Counted from the first letter of the stretch, positions 40,689 through 51,750 are shown. The stretch: DNA of 64,000 nt from Pseudomonadota bacterium (GCA_947455195.1 CANGMI010000001.1:434001-498000); one strand, 5' to 3'. Notes: generated from the letters alone by a model not told the origin. A program made the numbers and translations.

Positions 40689-42200
40689 TCAGGCCGGTGC
40701 GACATCCTCGCTCTCTTCAGGGTCGGCGCTGGATTCGCCACGACGCACGTCGCGACTGTGCTCGACCTGATCGAGGTAATCGGCGGTGACATCCCCGGTG
40801 ACATATCGGCCATCGAAGCACGAGGTCTCGAACTCGTCGAGCGCCGGATTGCACAGGCGGATCGAGTCGATCAGGGCCTGCAACTCCTGGTAGATCACCA
40901 GGTCGGCGCCGATTTCGCGGGCAATCGCCTGCTCGTCACGGTCGGTGGCCAGCAGTTCGGCTCGCGTCGGCATGTCGATGCCGTACACATTGGGATAGCG
41001 CACCGGCGGTGCAGCCGAGGCGAAGTACACCTTGTTGGCACCGGCTTCACGCGCCATCTGGACGATTTCATGACTGGTCGTGCCGCGCACGATGGAGTCA
41101 TCAACGATGAGCACATTCTTGCCGCGAAACTCGATGCCGATGGCCGAGAGCTTCTGGCGCACCGAGCGCTTGCGCACGGCCTGCCCGGGCATGATGAACG
41201 TGCGCCCGATGTAGCGATTGCGCACGAAACCCTCGCGATAGTTCACGTCGAGACTGCGGGCCAGTTCGAGTGCGCTCGGCCGGCTGGTATCCGGCACCGG
41301 AATGACCACATCGACCGGCAATCCGGGATGCTCGCGGCGAATGCGATCGGCCAGCGCGCGCCCCATGTTGAGACGCGCCTCGTAGACCGGAACGCCATCG
41401 AGGACCGAATCGGGCCGGGCCAGATAGACGTATTCGAACAGGCAAGGCGCCAGCCGCGGCGAAGCGGCGCATTGCCGCGCATGGAACGTGGCGTCGGACT
41501 CGACCACGACGGCTTCGCCAGGCTCGATGTCGCGCCACAACTGGTAGCCGAGCGCATCGACCGCGACACTCTCGGAGGCCACGACATACTCGGTCGAACC
41601 GCTCTCGGTATTGCGTCCGATCACGAGCGGCCGGATGCCAAAGGGGTCGCGAAAGGCCACCATGCCGAATCCGGCGATCATCGCCACGACCGCGTAGGCG
41701 CCACGACAGCGGCGATGCACCTGAGCGACCGCCGTGAAGACGGTTTCTGCATCGACCCGGTGGCCGCGCGCAGCGCGCTCGAGTTCGTGCGCAAACACGT
41801 TGAGCAGAATTTCGGAGTCGGAGTTGGTATTGATGTGCCGAAGATCGTTTTCGATCATCTCGGTCTTCAACTGCTCGCCATTGGTGAGATTGCCGTTGTG
41901 CCCGAGTACGACACCGAAGGGCGAATTCACGTAGAACGGCTGCGCCTCGGCGCTGTCGAATGCCGACCCGGCCGTCGGATAGCGGCAATGCGCAATGCCC
42001 ATCCGGCCGGCAAGTGCCCGCATGTCGCGCGTGCGAAACACGTCACGCACCATGCCACTGCCCTTGTGCATGTGGAACATCGCCGCATCGCCGCTCACGA
42101 TGCCTGCAGCGTCCTGCCCGCGATGCTGCAGCAGCAGCAATCCGTCATAGAGGACCTGGTTGATCGGGGAATTCGACACGACACCGATGACACCGCACAT
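40689..42200 (-). CDS. purF: Amidophosphoribosyltransferase
   Basis: First committed enzyme of purine synthesis, making phosphoribosylamine from PRPP and glutamine. The ATG at 42200 (MCGVIGVV) places the catalytic nucleophile at Cys2 after Met removal and gives 503 residues, near the E. coli length, with no propeptide. The N-terminal glutaminase domain has GLLLLQHRGQDAAGI and AHCRYPTAG; the C-terminal phosphoribosyltransferase domain has VLIVDDSIVRGTTS. It lies 31 bases after cvpA, the usual partner. Confidence 0.97.
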   Translation of the reverse strand: MCGVIGVVSNSPINQVLYDGLLLLQHRGQDAAGIVSGDAAMFHMHKGSGMVRDVFRTRDMRALAGRMGIAHCRYPTAGSAFDSAEAQPFYVNSPFGVVLGHNGNLTNGEQLKTEMIENDLRHINTNSDSEILLNVFAHELERAARGHRVDAETVFTAVAQVHRRCRGAYAVVAMIAGFGMVAFRDPFGIRPLVIGRNTESGSTEYVVASESVAVDALGYQLWRDIEPGEAVVVESDATFHARQCAASPRLAPCLFEYVYLARPDSVLDGVPVYEARLNMGRALADRIRREHPGLPVDVVIPVPDTSRPSALELARSLDVNYREGFVRNRYIGRTFIMPGQAVRKRSVRQKLSAIGIEFRGKNVLIVDDSIVRGTTSHEIVQMAREAGANKVYFASAAPPVRYPNVYGIDMPTRAELLATDRDEQAIAREIGADLVIYQELQALIDSIRLCNPALDEFETSCFDGRYVTGDVTADYLDQVEHSRDVRRGESSADPEESEDVAPA

Positions 42201-42231
42201 CACACGACTCCTTGGCGCAGCCGGAACCTGT

Positions 42232-42726
42232 TCAGGAAGTCCGAGGCGGCGATCGCCGGATGATACTGGAGACCGGCACAAACAAGCGGGCCTGCTCGGC
42301 CAGTATCGCGAGCATCGGGGCACTCAACGCCGTCTGCCACTCGGGACGACGTGACAAGCCGGTGTAATCGCCAGCCAGCGCAAGGAGGGCCGCGATGGCC
42401 ACGCCCCGAGCAAGCCCGAACACGGCCCCAAGCAGCCGATCACCCGGACGGAGGCCGACCGACTTGAGCAAGGCCGACATCATCATGCCGGCCACGGCCG
42501 CAACGATGACCGACACCACCATGATCGTGGTCATGCCGGCCAGCGAACGCATGCCCTCGGGAAGAAACTGCGCGTGCTCGCCCACCTGAGCGCCGTGGCG
42601 CAAGGCAAGTACCCCACCCCCCGCCCAGCCGAGCAGGCCGATGAGCGTACGCAGCAGACCACGCCAGAAGCCGAAGAGCGTTGACAGACCGATCAGGGCG
42701 GCGATGGTCCAGTCGAGTGCGGTCAT
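42232..42726 (-). CDS. cvpA: CvpA family membrane protein
   Basis: Small inner-membrane protein named from colicin V production; its direct role is not settled. The ATG at 42726 (MTALDWTIAALIGLS) gives 164 residues with about four hydrophobic segments (DWTIAALIGLSTLFGFW, LIGLLGWAGGGVLA, TIMVVSVIVAAVAGMMM, LLGAVFGLARGVAIAALLALA). GFWRG and GxxDRLLGAVFGLARG-type motifs are typical. It lies 7 bases after the SPOR gene and precedes purF. Confidence 0.92.
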   Translation of the reverse strand: MTALDWTIAALIGLSTLFGFWRGLLRTLIGLLGWAGGGVLALRHGAQVGEHAQFLPEGMRSLAGMTTIMVVSVIVAAVAGMMMSALLKSVGLRPGDRLLGAVFGLARGVAIAALLALAGDYTGLSRRPEWQTALSAPMLAILAEQARLFVPVSSIIRRSPPRTS

Positions 42727-42733
42727 GGCACCC

Positions 42734-43618
42734 TCAACCCTGCTTTTCGATCTTGCGCGCCGCAAGCGCGTCGACACCGGCTTCACGCAGGCGCGTACGG
42801 GCGCGCTCGGCCTGTTCGCGCGTCGCGAAGGGGCCGGCCCGCACCCGGATCCGTTCACCCGCCGCAGTGACCACCTTCTCGTAGAACGCCTTCATGCCCA
42901 GTTGCTCGGCACGGTGCTGCAATTGCACCGCATTGTCACGCGCGCTGAAGGTGCCCAGGGGCACGACCCACCCTTCAACCCGGGTTTCGGCCGCAGCTGC
43001 ATCTCCCCCCTTCACTTCGTCGGGACGCGCGGCGGACGGCTTTGCCGCCTTGGCCGCTGATGCGCTCGCGCTGCTGCCCGGCCGAGTCGCTTCGGTCTTC
43101 GACGAATCGGCGGCGGGCATTCCGGCAGACCCTGCTGTGGCAAGCGGAGGCGGTGCAGGCACGGCCGCCGGGGCCGCTGCGATGTTCGACCGGGCCGTGG
43201 CAACCTCGCCGGCAGCAGCACCCGCAGTCGCGCCAGCCGCTGCAGCGACTCCCGTGGTCAGATCGGTGCCTGCTGCCAGCGAGGACGATCGGTCCGCGCT
43301 GCTGCCCGGGGTCGGCGATGTGCCTTCAGGGGCGGGGGCCTCGATGGCCCGGCCCGGGCTGGCCGCAACCGGACGCGTCACAACCGCGCCAGCATCGCCA
43401 CCCTTCTGAGCCGACAGGGCCGGAATCTCGACGCTCAGATTGGAACTCACCGGGCGTGGTTCGAGATCCATCAGCATCGGCGGCACGATGACCAGAAAGA
43501 GCACGACCGCGGCCGCCCCGATCAGCCGGCGTCGTGCGCGTCGTCGGAGATGCTCGACCTCATCGGAGTCGCTCAAGACCTGGATACTCCTCTTGGCGGC
43601 CCGCCAGGACGCAACCAC
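42734..43618 (-). CDS. SPOR-domain membrane protein
   Basis: Single-pass inner-membrane protein with a C-terminal SPOR domain, which binds denuded septal peptidoglycan. A basic stretch (HLRRRARRRLIG) precedes the membrane segment AAAVVLFLVIVPPMLM, then comes a long Ala/Pro/Ser-rich linker. The last 80 residues (VEGWVVPLGTFSARDNAVQL and RIRVRAGPFATREQAERARTRL) are the SPOR domain. The frame opens with a GTG at 43618; a TTG at 43576 with AGGAG 10 bases upstream may be the true start. It is close to DedD in layout. Confidence 0.88.
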   Translation of the reverse strand: MVASWRAAKRSIQVLSDSDEVEHLRRRARRRLIGAAAVVLFLVIVPPMLMDLEPRPVSSNLSVEIPALSAQKGGDAGAVVTRPVAASPGRAIEAPAPEGTSPTPGSSADRSSSLAAGTDLTTGVAAAAGATAGAAAGEVATARSNIAAAPAAVPAPPPLATAGSAGMPAADSSKTEATRPGSSASASAAKAAKPSAARPDEVKGGDAAAAETRVEGWVVPLGTFSARDNAVQLQHRAEQLGMKAFYEKVVTAAGERIRVRAGPFATREQAERARTRLREAGVDALAARKIEKQG

Positions 43619-43666
43619 GGCTTGGAGGCGGCGTGACGCAGGCCTGCAATCTGCCTCAAATGAGGA

Positions 43667-44983
43667 TCAACCCTTTCCGCGCGACTCGAGCACTGCGCCC
43701 ACGGTCAGGAATGAACCGAAGACCACGATTCTACCAGCTTCGGTTACCACGGCCTGAGCCTCGCGCCATGCCGCATCAACCGACTCACAGACACGAACCT
43801 CGGCGCCACGCGCTGCCAGCAGGCCCTCGAGCTCCGCACCCGAGGCGCCCCGCGGTCCGGGTAGCGTGGCGACATGCCAGACGTCGATTTCGCCATGCAT
43901 GGCTCGCACGACGCCGGCCATGTCCTTGTCCTTGAGCATGCCGAACACCGCCACGGTACGTGGAAATCGGTCCATGCTCGCCAGGTTGGCTGCCAGCACG
44001 GCCGCCGCATGCGGGTTGTGCGCCACGTCGAGGATCACCACCGGCTTGCCCGGCAACACCTGGAATCGTCCCGGCAGGGTAACGGCCGCGAGGCCCTCGC
44101 GGACCGCACCGGCGCTGACCGGCAGCCGATCGCGCAGGGCCTCGAGCGCGGCCAGTACGGCACTGGCGTTGAGAAGCTGATTGGCACCGCGCAGGGCCGG
44201 ATACGCCAATCCACCGCGGGTGATGGCACGGCCCCGGTAGCGCCACTGCTGCGAGTCGCCATCAAACCCGAAGTCACGGCCGGCCAGCCAGAGGTCGGCG
44301 GCAATCGCATGCGCGTGTTCGATGAGAGTCTGCGGCGGTTCAGGGTCGGCACAGATCGCCGGACGCCCCGGCCGATAGACATGCGCCTTCTCCCAGCCGA
44401 TCTTGTCACGCGTGTCGCCCAGAAGATCGACGTGATCGAGGGCGACGCTGGTGACGATCGAGGCATCAGGCTCGAACACGTTGACGGCATCGAGGCGCCC
44501 GCCCAACCCGATTTCGAGGACGAGCACATCCAGACCGGCACCGGCAAAGCTCGCCCAGGCGGCCAGTGTGGCGAACTCGAAATAGGTGAGCGGCACCTCG
44601 CCACGAACCCGCTCGACCGCCGCAAACCCGGCACACAACGTCGCGTCATCGGCCTCGCGACCGTGGATGCGCACCCGCTCGTTGTAGCGCAAGAGGTGCG
44701 GCGATGTGTAAGTGCCCACCCGGAACCCGGCGGCCATGAGGATGGCCTCGAGCATCGCGCAGGTGGAACCCTTGCCGTTGGTACCACCGACGATGATCAC
44801 CGGACAGGTCGGCGGCAGATCCAGTGCCGCCAATACGGCACGCACCCGATCGAGCCCCATGTCGATCACGGCCGGATGAAGCTGTGCGATGTGATCAAGC
44901 CAGCCGGACAGCGTGCTCCCGGACAGACCCTCGGGGGAAGCTGACCCCGAAGGGGCCGATGCGTTGCTCAAGTTGCCATCCAC
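43667..44983 (-). CDS. folC: Bifunctional folylpolyglutamate synthase/dihydrofolate synthase
   Basis: Mur-ligase-like ATP enzyme that adds glutamate to dihydropteroate and folates. It has 438 residues. The P-loop IIVGGTNGKGSTCAMLE, YTSPHLLRYNERVRI, LEIGLGGRLDAVN and ILDVAHNPHAA are family motifs. It begins directly after the accD stop, matching the conserved accD-folC-SPOR order. Confidence 0.96.
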   Translation of the reverse strand: MDGNLSNASAPSGSASPEGLSGSTLSGWLDHIAQLHPAVIDMGLDRVRAVLAALDLPPTCPVIIVGGTNGKGSTCAMLEAILMAAGFRVGTYTSPHLLRYNERVRIHGREADDATLCAGFAAVERVRGEVPLTYFEFATLAAWASFAGAGLDVLVLEIGLGGRLDAVNVFEPDASIVTSVALDHVDLLGDTRDKIGWEKAHVYRPGRPAICADPEPPQTLIEHAHAIAADLWLAGRDFGFDGDSQQWRYRGRAITRGGLAYPALRGANQLLNASAVLAALEALRDRLPVSAGAVREGLAAVTLPGRFQVLPGKPVVILDVAHNPHAAAVLAANLASMDRFPRTVAVFGMLKDKDMAGVVRAMHGEIDVWHVATLPGPRGASGAELEGLLAARGAEVRVCESVDAAWREAQAVVTEAGRIVVFGSFLTVGAVLESRGKG

Positions 44984-45853
44984 TCAGACCGGGGCAGGCA
45001 AGCGCATCAGCAGCGAAAGCAGGCTGGCGATACGATCGGGCATTTCGCGTCGATCGACGATCATGTCAATGGCGCCCTTGTCGAGCAGGAACTCGGCCCG
45101 TTGAAAACCCTCGGGCAGCGTTTCACGGACGGTCTGCTCGATCACGCGTGGTCCGGCAAACCCGATGAGGGCACGCGGCTCGGCGATCACCACATCGCCC
45201 AGCATGGCAAAGCTGGCCGACACGCCCCCCATCGTGGGGTCGGTCAGCACCGAGATGAACGGCAATTTCAGATCAGCCAGACGCGTGAGGGCTGCGGTAG
45301 TCTTGGCCATCTGCATCAGCGAGACCAGGCCCTCCTGCATGCGCGCTCCACCCGTGGCGGTGACACAGATGAAGGGCAAACCCTGCTCGCAGCACACCTT
45401 CACGCCCCGGGCAAAACGCTCGCCCACGACCGAGCCCATCGACCCGCCGAGGAAATCGAATTCGAAGGCAGCCACCACGACCGCAATGGTTCGGATGCTG
45501 CCCTGAACGACCACCAGTGCGTCGTCCTCACCGGTGAGACGGGTTGCCTCGGCCAGCCGATCGACATAGCGCTTGGAGTCCTTGAACTTGAGCGGATCAG
45601 TCGGTCGTACTTCAGCACCGATTTCATGGCGACCATCCGGATCGAGCAGCAGCTCGATGCGGGCCCGGGCGCCGATGCGTCCGTGGTGTCCGCACTTGGG
45701 GCAAACACCCGCGTTCTTCTCGAGATCGATACTGTAGAGAACCGCAGCACACGACGGGCATTTGGTCCACAGCCCCTCGGGTACCGACTTGCGTTCGCCC
45801 TCGTCAGCCCGCTTGATCTTGGGCGGCAGCAGTTTCTGCAGCCAGGTGCTCAT
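44984..45853 (-). CDS. accD: Acetyl-CoA carboxylase carboxyltransferase beta subunit
   Basis: Transfers the carboxyl group from biotin to acetyl-CoA to make malonyl-CoA. It has 289 residues. The N-terminal zinc ribbon has CPSC and CPKC pairs (about residues 33-55). The crotonase-like carboxyltransferase core includes [32 protein letters not shown] and [20 protein letters not shown]. Its ATGA overlaps the trpA stop. Confidence 0.97.
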   Translation of the reverse strand: MSTWLQKLLPPKIKRADEGERKSVPEGLWTKCPSCAAVLYSIDLEKNAGVCPKCGHHGRIGARARIELLLDPDGRHEIGAEVRPTDPLKFKDSKRYVDRLAEATRLTGEDDALVVVQGSIRTIAVVVAAFEFDFLGGSMGSVVGERFARGVKVCCEQGLPFICVTATGGARMQEGLVSLMQMAKTTAALTRLADLKLPFISVLTDPTMGGVSASFAMLGDVVIAEPRALIGFAGPRVIEQTVRETLPEGFQRAEFLLDKGAIDMIVDRREMPDRIASLLSLLMRLPAPV

Positions 45854-46662
45854 GCGGCGTTCGTCGCGGGCTGATCCATGGCGGCACGGACTTCCGAGAG
45901 GAAGTGACCGACACGCGCCGCGGCGTGGACAGGATCGGCTTCGACCTCCTGGATGATGCGGGAGCCGATGATGGCCGCATCGGCGATGGTGCAGATCGAA
46001 CGCGCAGTCGCGCCATCGCGGATACCGAATCCGACACCGACCGGGATGTCGGTGAGCTCGCGAATGACCTCCAGATGATGAAGCACGTCATCGAGATCGA
46101 GGTGACCCGCACCGGTGACACCAGCCAGCGAGACGTAGTAGATGTACCCGGAGGCCAGACCAGCCACCTGCTCGATGCGTGCCCGGGTCGAAGTGGGCGC
46201 CAGCAGGAAGATGAGGTCGAGGCCTGCCGCGCGTACGGCCGCCGCAAAGTCGACGCTCTCCTCGGGCGGGTAGTCGACCACGATGAGCCCATCGACGCCG
46301 GCACGGGCGGCGGCGGCAATGAAGCGATCACGGCCCATCGCCTCGATCGGATTGGCATAGCCCATCAGTACGATGGCAGTGTCCGGATCGGTCTGCCGGA
46401 ACCGCTCGACCAGCGAGAGCACATCGGCCAGACCGACGCCGTTCTTCAGGGCGCGCTCACCGGCGCGCTGAATGACCGGGCCATCTGCCATCGGATCGGA
46501 GAACGGCACGCCGATCTCGAGGATATCGGCACCGGCTGCCACCATCGCCCGAAGGATGTCGAGACTGGTGCCGAGGTCGGGATCACCCGCCGTCACATAC
46601 GGAATGAGCGCCTTGCGCTCCGCGGCGCGAAGGCGTTCGAAGACTGCCGTGATGCGTGACAT
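45850..46662 (-). CDS. trpA: Tryptophan synthase alpha subunit
   Basis: Splits indole-3-glycerol phosphate to indole, which passes to TrpB. It has 270 residues, a TIM barrel. Catalytic residues are the Glu in [16 protein letters not shown] and the Asp in [11 protein letters not shown]. It begins 2 bases after trpB and overlaps accD by 4 bases, the usual betaproteobacterial trpFBA-accD order. Confidence 0.97.
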   Translation of the reverse strand: MSRITAVFERLRAAERKALIPYVTAGDPDLGTSLDILRAMVAAGADILEIGVPFSDPMADGPVIQRAGERALKNGVGLADVLSLVERFRQTDPDTAIVLMGYANPIEAMGRDRFIAAAARAGVDGLIVVDYPPEESVDFAAAVRAAGLDLIFLLAPTSTRARIEQVAGLASGYIYYVSLAGVTGAGHLDLDDVLHHLEVIRELTDIPVGVGFGIRDGATARSICTIADAAIIGSRIIQEVEADPVHAAARVGHFLSEVRAAMDQPATNAA

Positions 46663-46664
46663 CG

Positions 46665-47882
46665 TCAGACCACCATGCCGGAACGTTCGGCCACCGTGGG
46701 CATGTCCTTGTCACCACGACCCGAAAGATTCACCAGGATCACCTTGTCGCGGGGAAGTTCGCGGGCCAGGCGTGCCGCATACGCCAGTGCATGGCTGGAC
46801 TCGAGCGCAGGGATGATCCCTTCGAGACGACAGCAGGTGTGGAAGGCTTCGAGCGCCTCGCTGTCGGTGGCACTTTCATAGCTGGCGCGACCACTGTCCT
46901 TCAGCCACGCATGCTCCGGCCCTACGCCCGGATAGTCGAGCCCCGCCGAGATGGAGTGGGTATCGATGATCTGGCCGTCGCTGTTCTGCAGCAGATAGGT
47001 TCGGTTGCCGTGCAGGACGCCCGGGGTGCCTGCCGTGAGCGAGGCCGAATGCCGTCCGGTCTCGATGCCATCACCGGCGGCTTCGACACCGACCAGGTGC
47101 ACCTCGGGGAACGGGATGTAAGGGTGGAATATGCCCATGGCATTGGACCCGCCACCCACACAGGCAACCACATAGTCAGGCTGACGCCCCGTCATCTGGG
47201 GCATCTGCTCGATGCACTCCTGCCCGATGATTGCCTGGAAGTCACGCACCATCATCGGATAGGGGTGAGGCCCGGCGACGGTACCGATGATGTAGAAGGT
47301 GTCGGCCACGTTGGTCGCCCAGTCGCGCATGGCCTCATTGAGGGCATCCTTCAGAGTCCGCGAACCCGACTCGACCGAACTCACGGTGGCGCCGAGCAGT
47401 TTCATGCGGTACACATTCGAGGCCTGCCGCTTGATGTCCTCGGACCCCATGTAGACGACGCATTCCATGCCGTACCGCGCCGCGATCGTCGCGGTGGCCA
47501 CGCCATGCTGCCCGGCCCCGGTCTCGGCGATGACGCGCCGCTTGCCCATTCGCCGGGCGAGCATCGCCTGGCCGATGGTGTTGTTGATCTTGTGGGCGCC
47601 GGTGTGATTCAGATCTTCACGCTTGAAGTAGATCTGCGCCCCACCCAACACGTCCGACCAGCGGCGAGCGTGATAGATCGGGCTGGGACGCCCCACGAAA
47701 TGGGCAAACTCGTCATTCAGTTCGGCGATGAACGCCGGGTCCTTTCGATACCGCTCGTAGGCCTGCGCAAGTTCATCCAGCGCGTGTACCAGTGTCTCGG
47801 CAACGAAGATGCCACCGTAGGGGCCGAAATGCCCCCGGGCATCGGGCAAGTCATACTGGGCTAGCCGATCGTTCATCTGCAT
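46665..47882 (-). CDS. trpB: Tryptophan synthase beta subunit
   Basis: PLP enzyme that condenses indole with serine. It has 405 residues. [19 protein letters not shown] near the N-terminus, the PLP lysine motif [22 protein letters not shown] and [14 protein letters not shown] are all present. ATGs at 47882 and 47876 are both possible starts. The gap to trpF is 44 bases. Confidence 0.98.
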   Translation of the reverse strand: MQMNDRLAQYDLPDARGHFGPYGGIFVAETLVHALDELAQAYERYRKDPAFIAELNDEFAHFVGRPSPIYHARRWSDVLGGAQIYFKREDLNHTGAHKINNTIGQAMLARRMGKRRVIAETGAGQHGVATATIAARYGMECVVYMGSEDIKRQASNVYRMKLLGATVSSVESGSRTLKDALNEAMRDWATNVADTFYIIGTVAGPHPYPMMVRDFQAIIGQECIEQMPQMTGRQPDYVVACVGGGSNAMGIFHPYIPFPEVHLVGVEAAGDGIETGRHSASLTAGTPGVLHGNRTYLLQNSDGQIIDTHSISAGLDYPGVGPEHAWLKDSGRASYESATDSEALEAFHTCCRLEGIIPALESSHALAYAARLARELPRDKVILVNLSGRGDKDMPTVAERSGMVV

Positions 47883-47926
47883 TTCTCGCTATCTTCATGG
47901 ATATCGGGCCGCAACCCCACCCGCGA

Positions 47927-48553
47927 TCACGGGCGGTCGGCCTGACGCACTGCCTCGACAAACTGCCGGATCAGAACCGGGTCTTTCTCGCCCTTCGCAC
48001 GCTCGACACCACTGGACACATCGATGGCCCAGGGTCGAACGTGTCGCACTGCTTCGCCCACCGTGGCCGCCGTCAGGCCGCCCGAGAGTATGAGCGGGCG
48101 GGCGGTTGACTGCGGAATCACCTGCCAGTCGAAGGATTCGCCCGTACCGCCGTACTCGTCGCGGCGCCAACTGTCGAGCAACCAGCCCGCAGCGCCACCG
48201 AACGCAGCGAGATATCTTACCAAATCGAGCCCGGGCGCCACGCGGGCTGCCTTGAGCCACGGACGACCGAACGACGCACAGAACTCGGGGCTTTCCTCCC
48301 CGTGAAACTGCAGCACGTCGATGGGTACCTGATCGAGCAGGGCGCCAACAAGGTCGGGGGTCGGATTGACCAGTACCGCCACACGGCTCACGAACGGGCC
48401 GGTGGCCTCGGCCACGCGACGCGCCTGCTCGAATGCGAGAAAGCGCGGGCTGGGGGGGTAGAAGACCAGACCGATGGCGTCGGCACCCGCCTCGGCCGCG
48501 ATGCGGGCATGGTCGGGGTTCGTGATGCCACAGATCTTGACGCGTGTTCTCAT
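47927..48553 (-). CDS. trpF: Phosphoribosylanthranilate isomerase
   Basis: TIM-barrel isomerase of tryptophan synthesis. The ATG at 48553 ([11 protein letters not shown]) overlaps the truA stop by 4 bases and gives 208 residues, the normal length; an upstream in-frame start would extend into truA. The catalytic Cys is in KICGIT, and LQFHGEE and AIDVSSGVE (catalytic Asp, phosphate site) are typical. Confidence 0.95.
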   Translation of the reverse strand: MRTRVKICGITNPDHARIAAEAGADAIGLVFYPPSPRFLAFEQARRVAEATGPFVSRVAVLVNPTPDLVGALLDQVPIDVLQFHGEESPEFCASFGRPWLKAARVAPGLDLVRYLAAFGGAAGWLLDSWRRDEYGGTGESFDWQVIPQSTARPLILSGGLTAATVGEAVRHVRPWAIDVSSGVERAKGEKDPVLIRQFVEAVRQADRP

Positions 48554-49332
48554 GGCCAGGGGAGTTGCGGGGGCGGCGGAATCGGGAAGGTTGCAGGGTA
48601 ACCCACTGCCGACAGACAAAGCCCTGCCGGGCTGAATGTGGGTGGTGCGGTGCGCCGGTCACGGGCTGCCAGCAGGTCGATCATGGCAGCAGCCGGCATC
48701 CGGGCTGCGCCGACATGCACCAGAGCGCCCACGATATTGCGCACCATGTGATGCAGGAAGGCGTTGGCCGTGATCGTGAAATGCACGTGCGGCCCGCGTG
48801 CATCGATCGTGAGCGAAGTCACCTCACGCTCCGGCGAGCGGGCCTGGCACTGCGAGGAGCGAAAGCTCGAAAAGTCGTGATGCCCGATGAGACAACCGGC
48901 CGCCTCGCGCATCGCGGCCAGATCAAGCGGACGATGAAACCACCCGGCCAGATCGGTGAGCAGGGCGGGCCGCACCGGCGCGTTGTAGAGGAGGTACCGG
49001 TAGGTGCGGCTGCAGGCCGAGAACCGGGCGTGGAAGGCCTCGTCGATCTCCTGCGCCCAGGTCACCGCCACCGTTGGCGGCAGGTGCGCGTTGGTACCCC
49101 GAACCCAGGCGCCCACCGGACGCGACACCGCGGTGTCGAAGTGCACGACCTGTCCGGTGGCGTGTACCCCGGTATCGGTGCGCCCGGCCGCAACGACCCT
49201 CACCGGCTGGTCGGCGACCTGCAACAACGCGCGCTCGAGGTGGTCCTGCACCCCGAGGCCCGAGGGCTGTGACTGCCACCCGTGAAAACCGCTGCCGCGA
49301 TAACTGACACCCAATGCAATGCGCAAGGTCAA
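48550..49332 (-). CDS. truA: tRNA pseudouridine(38-40) synthase
   Basis: Makes pseudouridine at positions 38-40 of tRNA anticodon stems. It has 260 residues from a TTG at 49332 with GGGA about 8 bases upstream; a TTG two codons later is also possible. The catalytic Asp is D53 in [41 protein letters not shown] and [13 protein letters not shown] support the call. It lies between fimV and trpF as in other betaproteobacteria. Confidence 0.95.
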   Translation of the reverse strand: MTLRIALGVSYRGSGFHGWQSQPSGLGVQDHLERALLQVADQPVRVVAAGRTDTGVHATGQVVHFDTAVSRPVGAWVRGTNAHLPPTVAVTWAQEIDEAFHARFSACSRTYRYLLYNAPVRPALLTDLAGWFHRPLDLAAMREAAGCLIGHHDFSSFRSSQCQARSPEREVTSLTIDARGPHVHFTITANAFLHHMVRNIVGALVHVGAARMPAAAMIDLLAARDRRTAPPTFSPAGLCLSAVGYPATFPIPPPPQLPWP

Positions 49333-49380
49333 CGAGAAGGTCCCACGCTGAACGACTCCAGGCGAACGCGCGATTGCGCG

Positions 49381-51750
49381 TCAGCCCAGATTGTCGAGCA
49401 ACTTGCTCGCCTGTGCCTGTTGTGCGCTGTCGCCTTCCCGCAACACCTCGGCCAGCAACTCACGCGCATCGTCGTGATGGCCCATGTCGTGGTACACCCG
49501 CGCCAGATCGAGCTTGGTCGCGGTTTCCTGCCACCGGGCATCCAGCTCGGTGGGCGTCGAAATGCTCAGCGGCCCCAGATTGAGGTCGATGTCGCCCAGG
49601 TCGAAGGCCGAAGCCACCGCTGCGGCCGGTGGCGAATGACGAGTATCGACCATCGCGCCAGGCGGCCGATCGCCCGCAGGCGGGTGCTCTGCCGGGATGT
49701 CCTGCCGCATGAAATCGACCCGAGGCGGTGAGGAAGCCGCCGGCGCGGGTCGGGCGACGGGCGGCGACAGATCGAGGTCCATGACCGTCGAATGGGGATC
49801 CGGCGGCTGCCCGAGATCGAGATCGAAGGTGAAATCGGTCATCGCGGCAGCCTCGAGGCCGCGCGTCACGGCGCCGCCCACGCTCGGCTCTCCTGCCGCG
49901 GCGTGGATGCCCGGCGGTGCGACACCCTGCCCCTCAGCCGCTGAAACATCGGCGCCCACGCGATACATCGGGTTGGCCGGGTCGAGTTGCGCTCCCAGCG
50001 CTGCCGCGCGCTGCCAATCGGCACCGGCCCCCTGGGTGGCAACGAACAGATCGGCCGCCGCCGCCGCGAAAGCACGCGTGTCCTTCCGGGCCGCATAGAT
50101 CTCGAGCAACTTGCCACGCACCTCGTTGCGACTGGGTGCCTTGTGCAGCGCCTCGCGCAGGATTTCCTCGGCCTGCGTGTCTCGGCCATACGCCATGTAG
50201 ACATCGGCCTCGGCCAGCGGATCGACCTCTTCGGTATCGATGACCCCGATGCCGATCTGGCTGGGCTCTTCGGGCTGCGAACTGGCAGCAGAGCCGGTAT
50301 CGACCGCCTGACCGCCGACAACGCCGAAGACCGAACTGGTCTCGGACGCATCATGCACGGCACCCGAAGCCGGGTCTGCAGCCGCCCGGCCGGCACGGCG
50401 GCGCCAGAGCGTCAAGCCGGCCAGACTGCCGAAGAGGACAGCCAGTACCGTGACGATCGGCACGAGGTTGTCGAACAGAAAGTCGATCAGACCGCCCGAA
50501 GACTCTTCTGGCGCCGGGACGGGGGCCGGCAGGGGCGCAGGCGTCGCCTCAGCCGCCGGCGCCGACGCCGCCTCGGTGGCTGTCGGTGTGACTGAGTCGG
50601 CCGCGGGCGGGGCGACGGCCGCGCTTGCCGATGGGCCGCTCGCGGCCTGGCCCTCTGCGGGGACGACGACGGCCGGGGCCGACGCAGCGGGCGCCGGCGC
50701 CGGCGCAGGAGCACCCGCCGCTGCCTCGACCGGCCTGCCGGCAACAAGAGCCTGTTCGGTGCGCTGGCGCAGCAGTGCCTGCATTTCGCGAATGCTGCGC
50801 TCGGCCGCCTCAAGCTTGGTCTGGAGATCACGCAATTCGCGGTCGCGCGCGACCGCATCATCGCCCCCCGCGGCGCCGCGGGTGCCCGACCCGCTCTCGG
50901 TGCCGAGCCTGACACGGTCGCCGCCTGTCGAAGCGGCCGGCACGTTGCTGGCCGGCACGCCAGCACCCGAACGACGCCAGCTGGCCCAACTCTCATCCTG
51001 CGCGATGCGGAGTTGCCGCGCTTCTCGCCCATCGATCGCGCGGACCGCCGCAGGACTCGGCAACCGGATTTCCTTGTCGAGCCGCAACAGGTTCATGTTC
51101 CCGTTGATGAAGGCATCGGGATTGTCTCGATAGAGCGCCACCATCACCTGATCCGGGGTCGTGCCTTCCACCGGATGATCGGCGGCGATCTTCTTGAGGG
51201 TATCGCCCTGCTTGACGACATAGGTGTCGTCCGCACCGGCGCTCGGCGCACCTGCGCGGAGGTCGACGGCTGCGGATGGTGCCGGTGCCGGTGCCGGTGC
51301 CGGTGCAGCCACGGGCGCTGCTGCGCCTCGAGAACCGTAGCCCGGCGGATCGAGCAACAGCGAAAATTGCCGCAGCAATCGGCCGCTCGACCAGTTGAGT
51401 TCGATCATCAGATCGGCTGCCGGGTCGTTCACCGGCATCGACGAGGTGGCCTTGACGACCCGCCGACCGTCCGGATTCTGGACCACTTCCAGGCGCAAGG
51501 AAGCCATCCAGGGCGCGAAATCGATCCCTGCCTGCTGGTAGGCGCTGGCTGCAGCAACCCGAGCGCGCAGCGAATCGGCCTCACCACGTTCGAGCGCGAT
51601 GACCTCCACCTCGGCGCGAAGCGGCTCACCGAGCGCGGAGTAGACGGCGATTCGACCGAGTCCGGCGGCAAGGGCAGACCCGGACAGAGACACCATCAGG
51701 GGCACCACCAGCCTTGCGGCCATCTTCACGGATCGAGACTTTCGCGCCAC
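49381..51750 (-). CDS. fimV: FimV/HubP family polar membrane protein
   Basis: Large bitopic protein needed for type IV pilus function and pole organisation in relatives. It has 789 residues: signal peptide 1-28 (ALA cleavage), N-terminal FimV domain (VYSALGEPLRAEVEV), LysM at about 176-232 (TYVVKQGDTLKKIAADHP), coiled coil about 300-330, an Ala/Pro-rich linker, one membrane segment at 429-449, TPR-like region (ADVYMAYGRDTQAEEILREAL), and a C-terminal FimV domain (TKLDLARVYHDMGHHDDARELL). The Pro/Ala stretches are low-complexity DNA and not separate genes. Confidence 0.93.
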   Translation of the reverse strand: MARKSRSVKMAARLVVPLMVSLSGSALAAGLGRIAVYSALGEPLRAEVEVIALERGEADSLRARVAAASAYQQAGIDFAPWMASLRLEVVQNPDGRRVVKATSSMPVNDPAADLMIELNWSSGRLLRQFSLLLDPPGYGSRGAAAPVAAPAPAPAPAPSAAVDLRAGAPSAGADDTYVVKQGDTLKKIAADHPVEGTTPDQVMVALYRDNPDAFINGNMNLLRLDKEIRLPSPAAVRAIDGREARQLRIAQDESWASWRRSGAGVPASNVPAASTGGDRVRLGTESGSGTRGAAGGDDAVARDRELRDLQTKLEAAERSIREMQALLRQRTEQALVAGRPVEAAAGAPAPAPAPAASAPAVVVPAEGQAASGPSASAAVAPPAADSVTPTATEAASAPAAEATPAPLPAPVPAPEESSGGLIDFLFDNLVPIVTVLAVLFGSLAGLTLWRRRAGRAAADPASGAVHDASETSSVFGVVGGQAVDTGSAASSQPEEPSQIGIGVIDTEEVDPLAEADVYMAYGRDTQAEEILREALHKAPSRNEVRGKLLEIYAARKDTRAFAAAAADLFVATQGAGADWQRAAALGAQLDPANPMYRVGADVSAAEGQGVAPPGIHAAAGEPSVGGAVTRGLEAAAMTDFTFDLDLGQPPDPHSTVMDLDLSPPVARPAPAASSPPRVDFMRQDIPAEHPPAGDRPPGAMVDTRHSPPAAAVASAFDLGDIDLNLGPLSISTPTELDARWQETATKLDLARVYHDMGHHDDARELLAEVLREGDSAQQAQASKLLDNLG

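Noticed and set aside
46656-47864. 402-codon plus-strand frame antisense to trpB
   Set aside because: Shadow frame of a certain gene with no recognisable motif.
50500-51310. Repeat element in the Ala/Pro-rich part of fimV
   Set aside because: Low-complexity coding sequence in a normal FimV linker, not a mobile or structured repeat.
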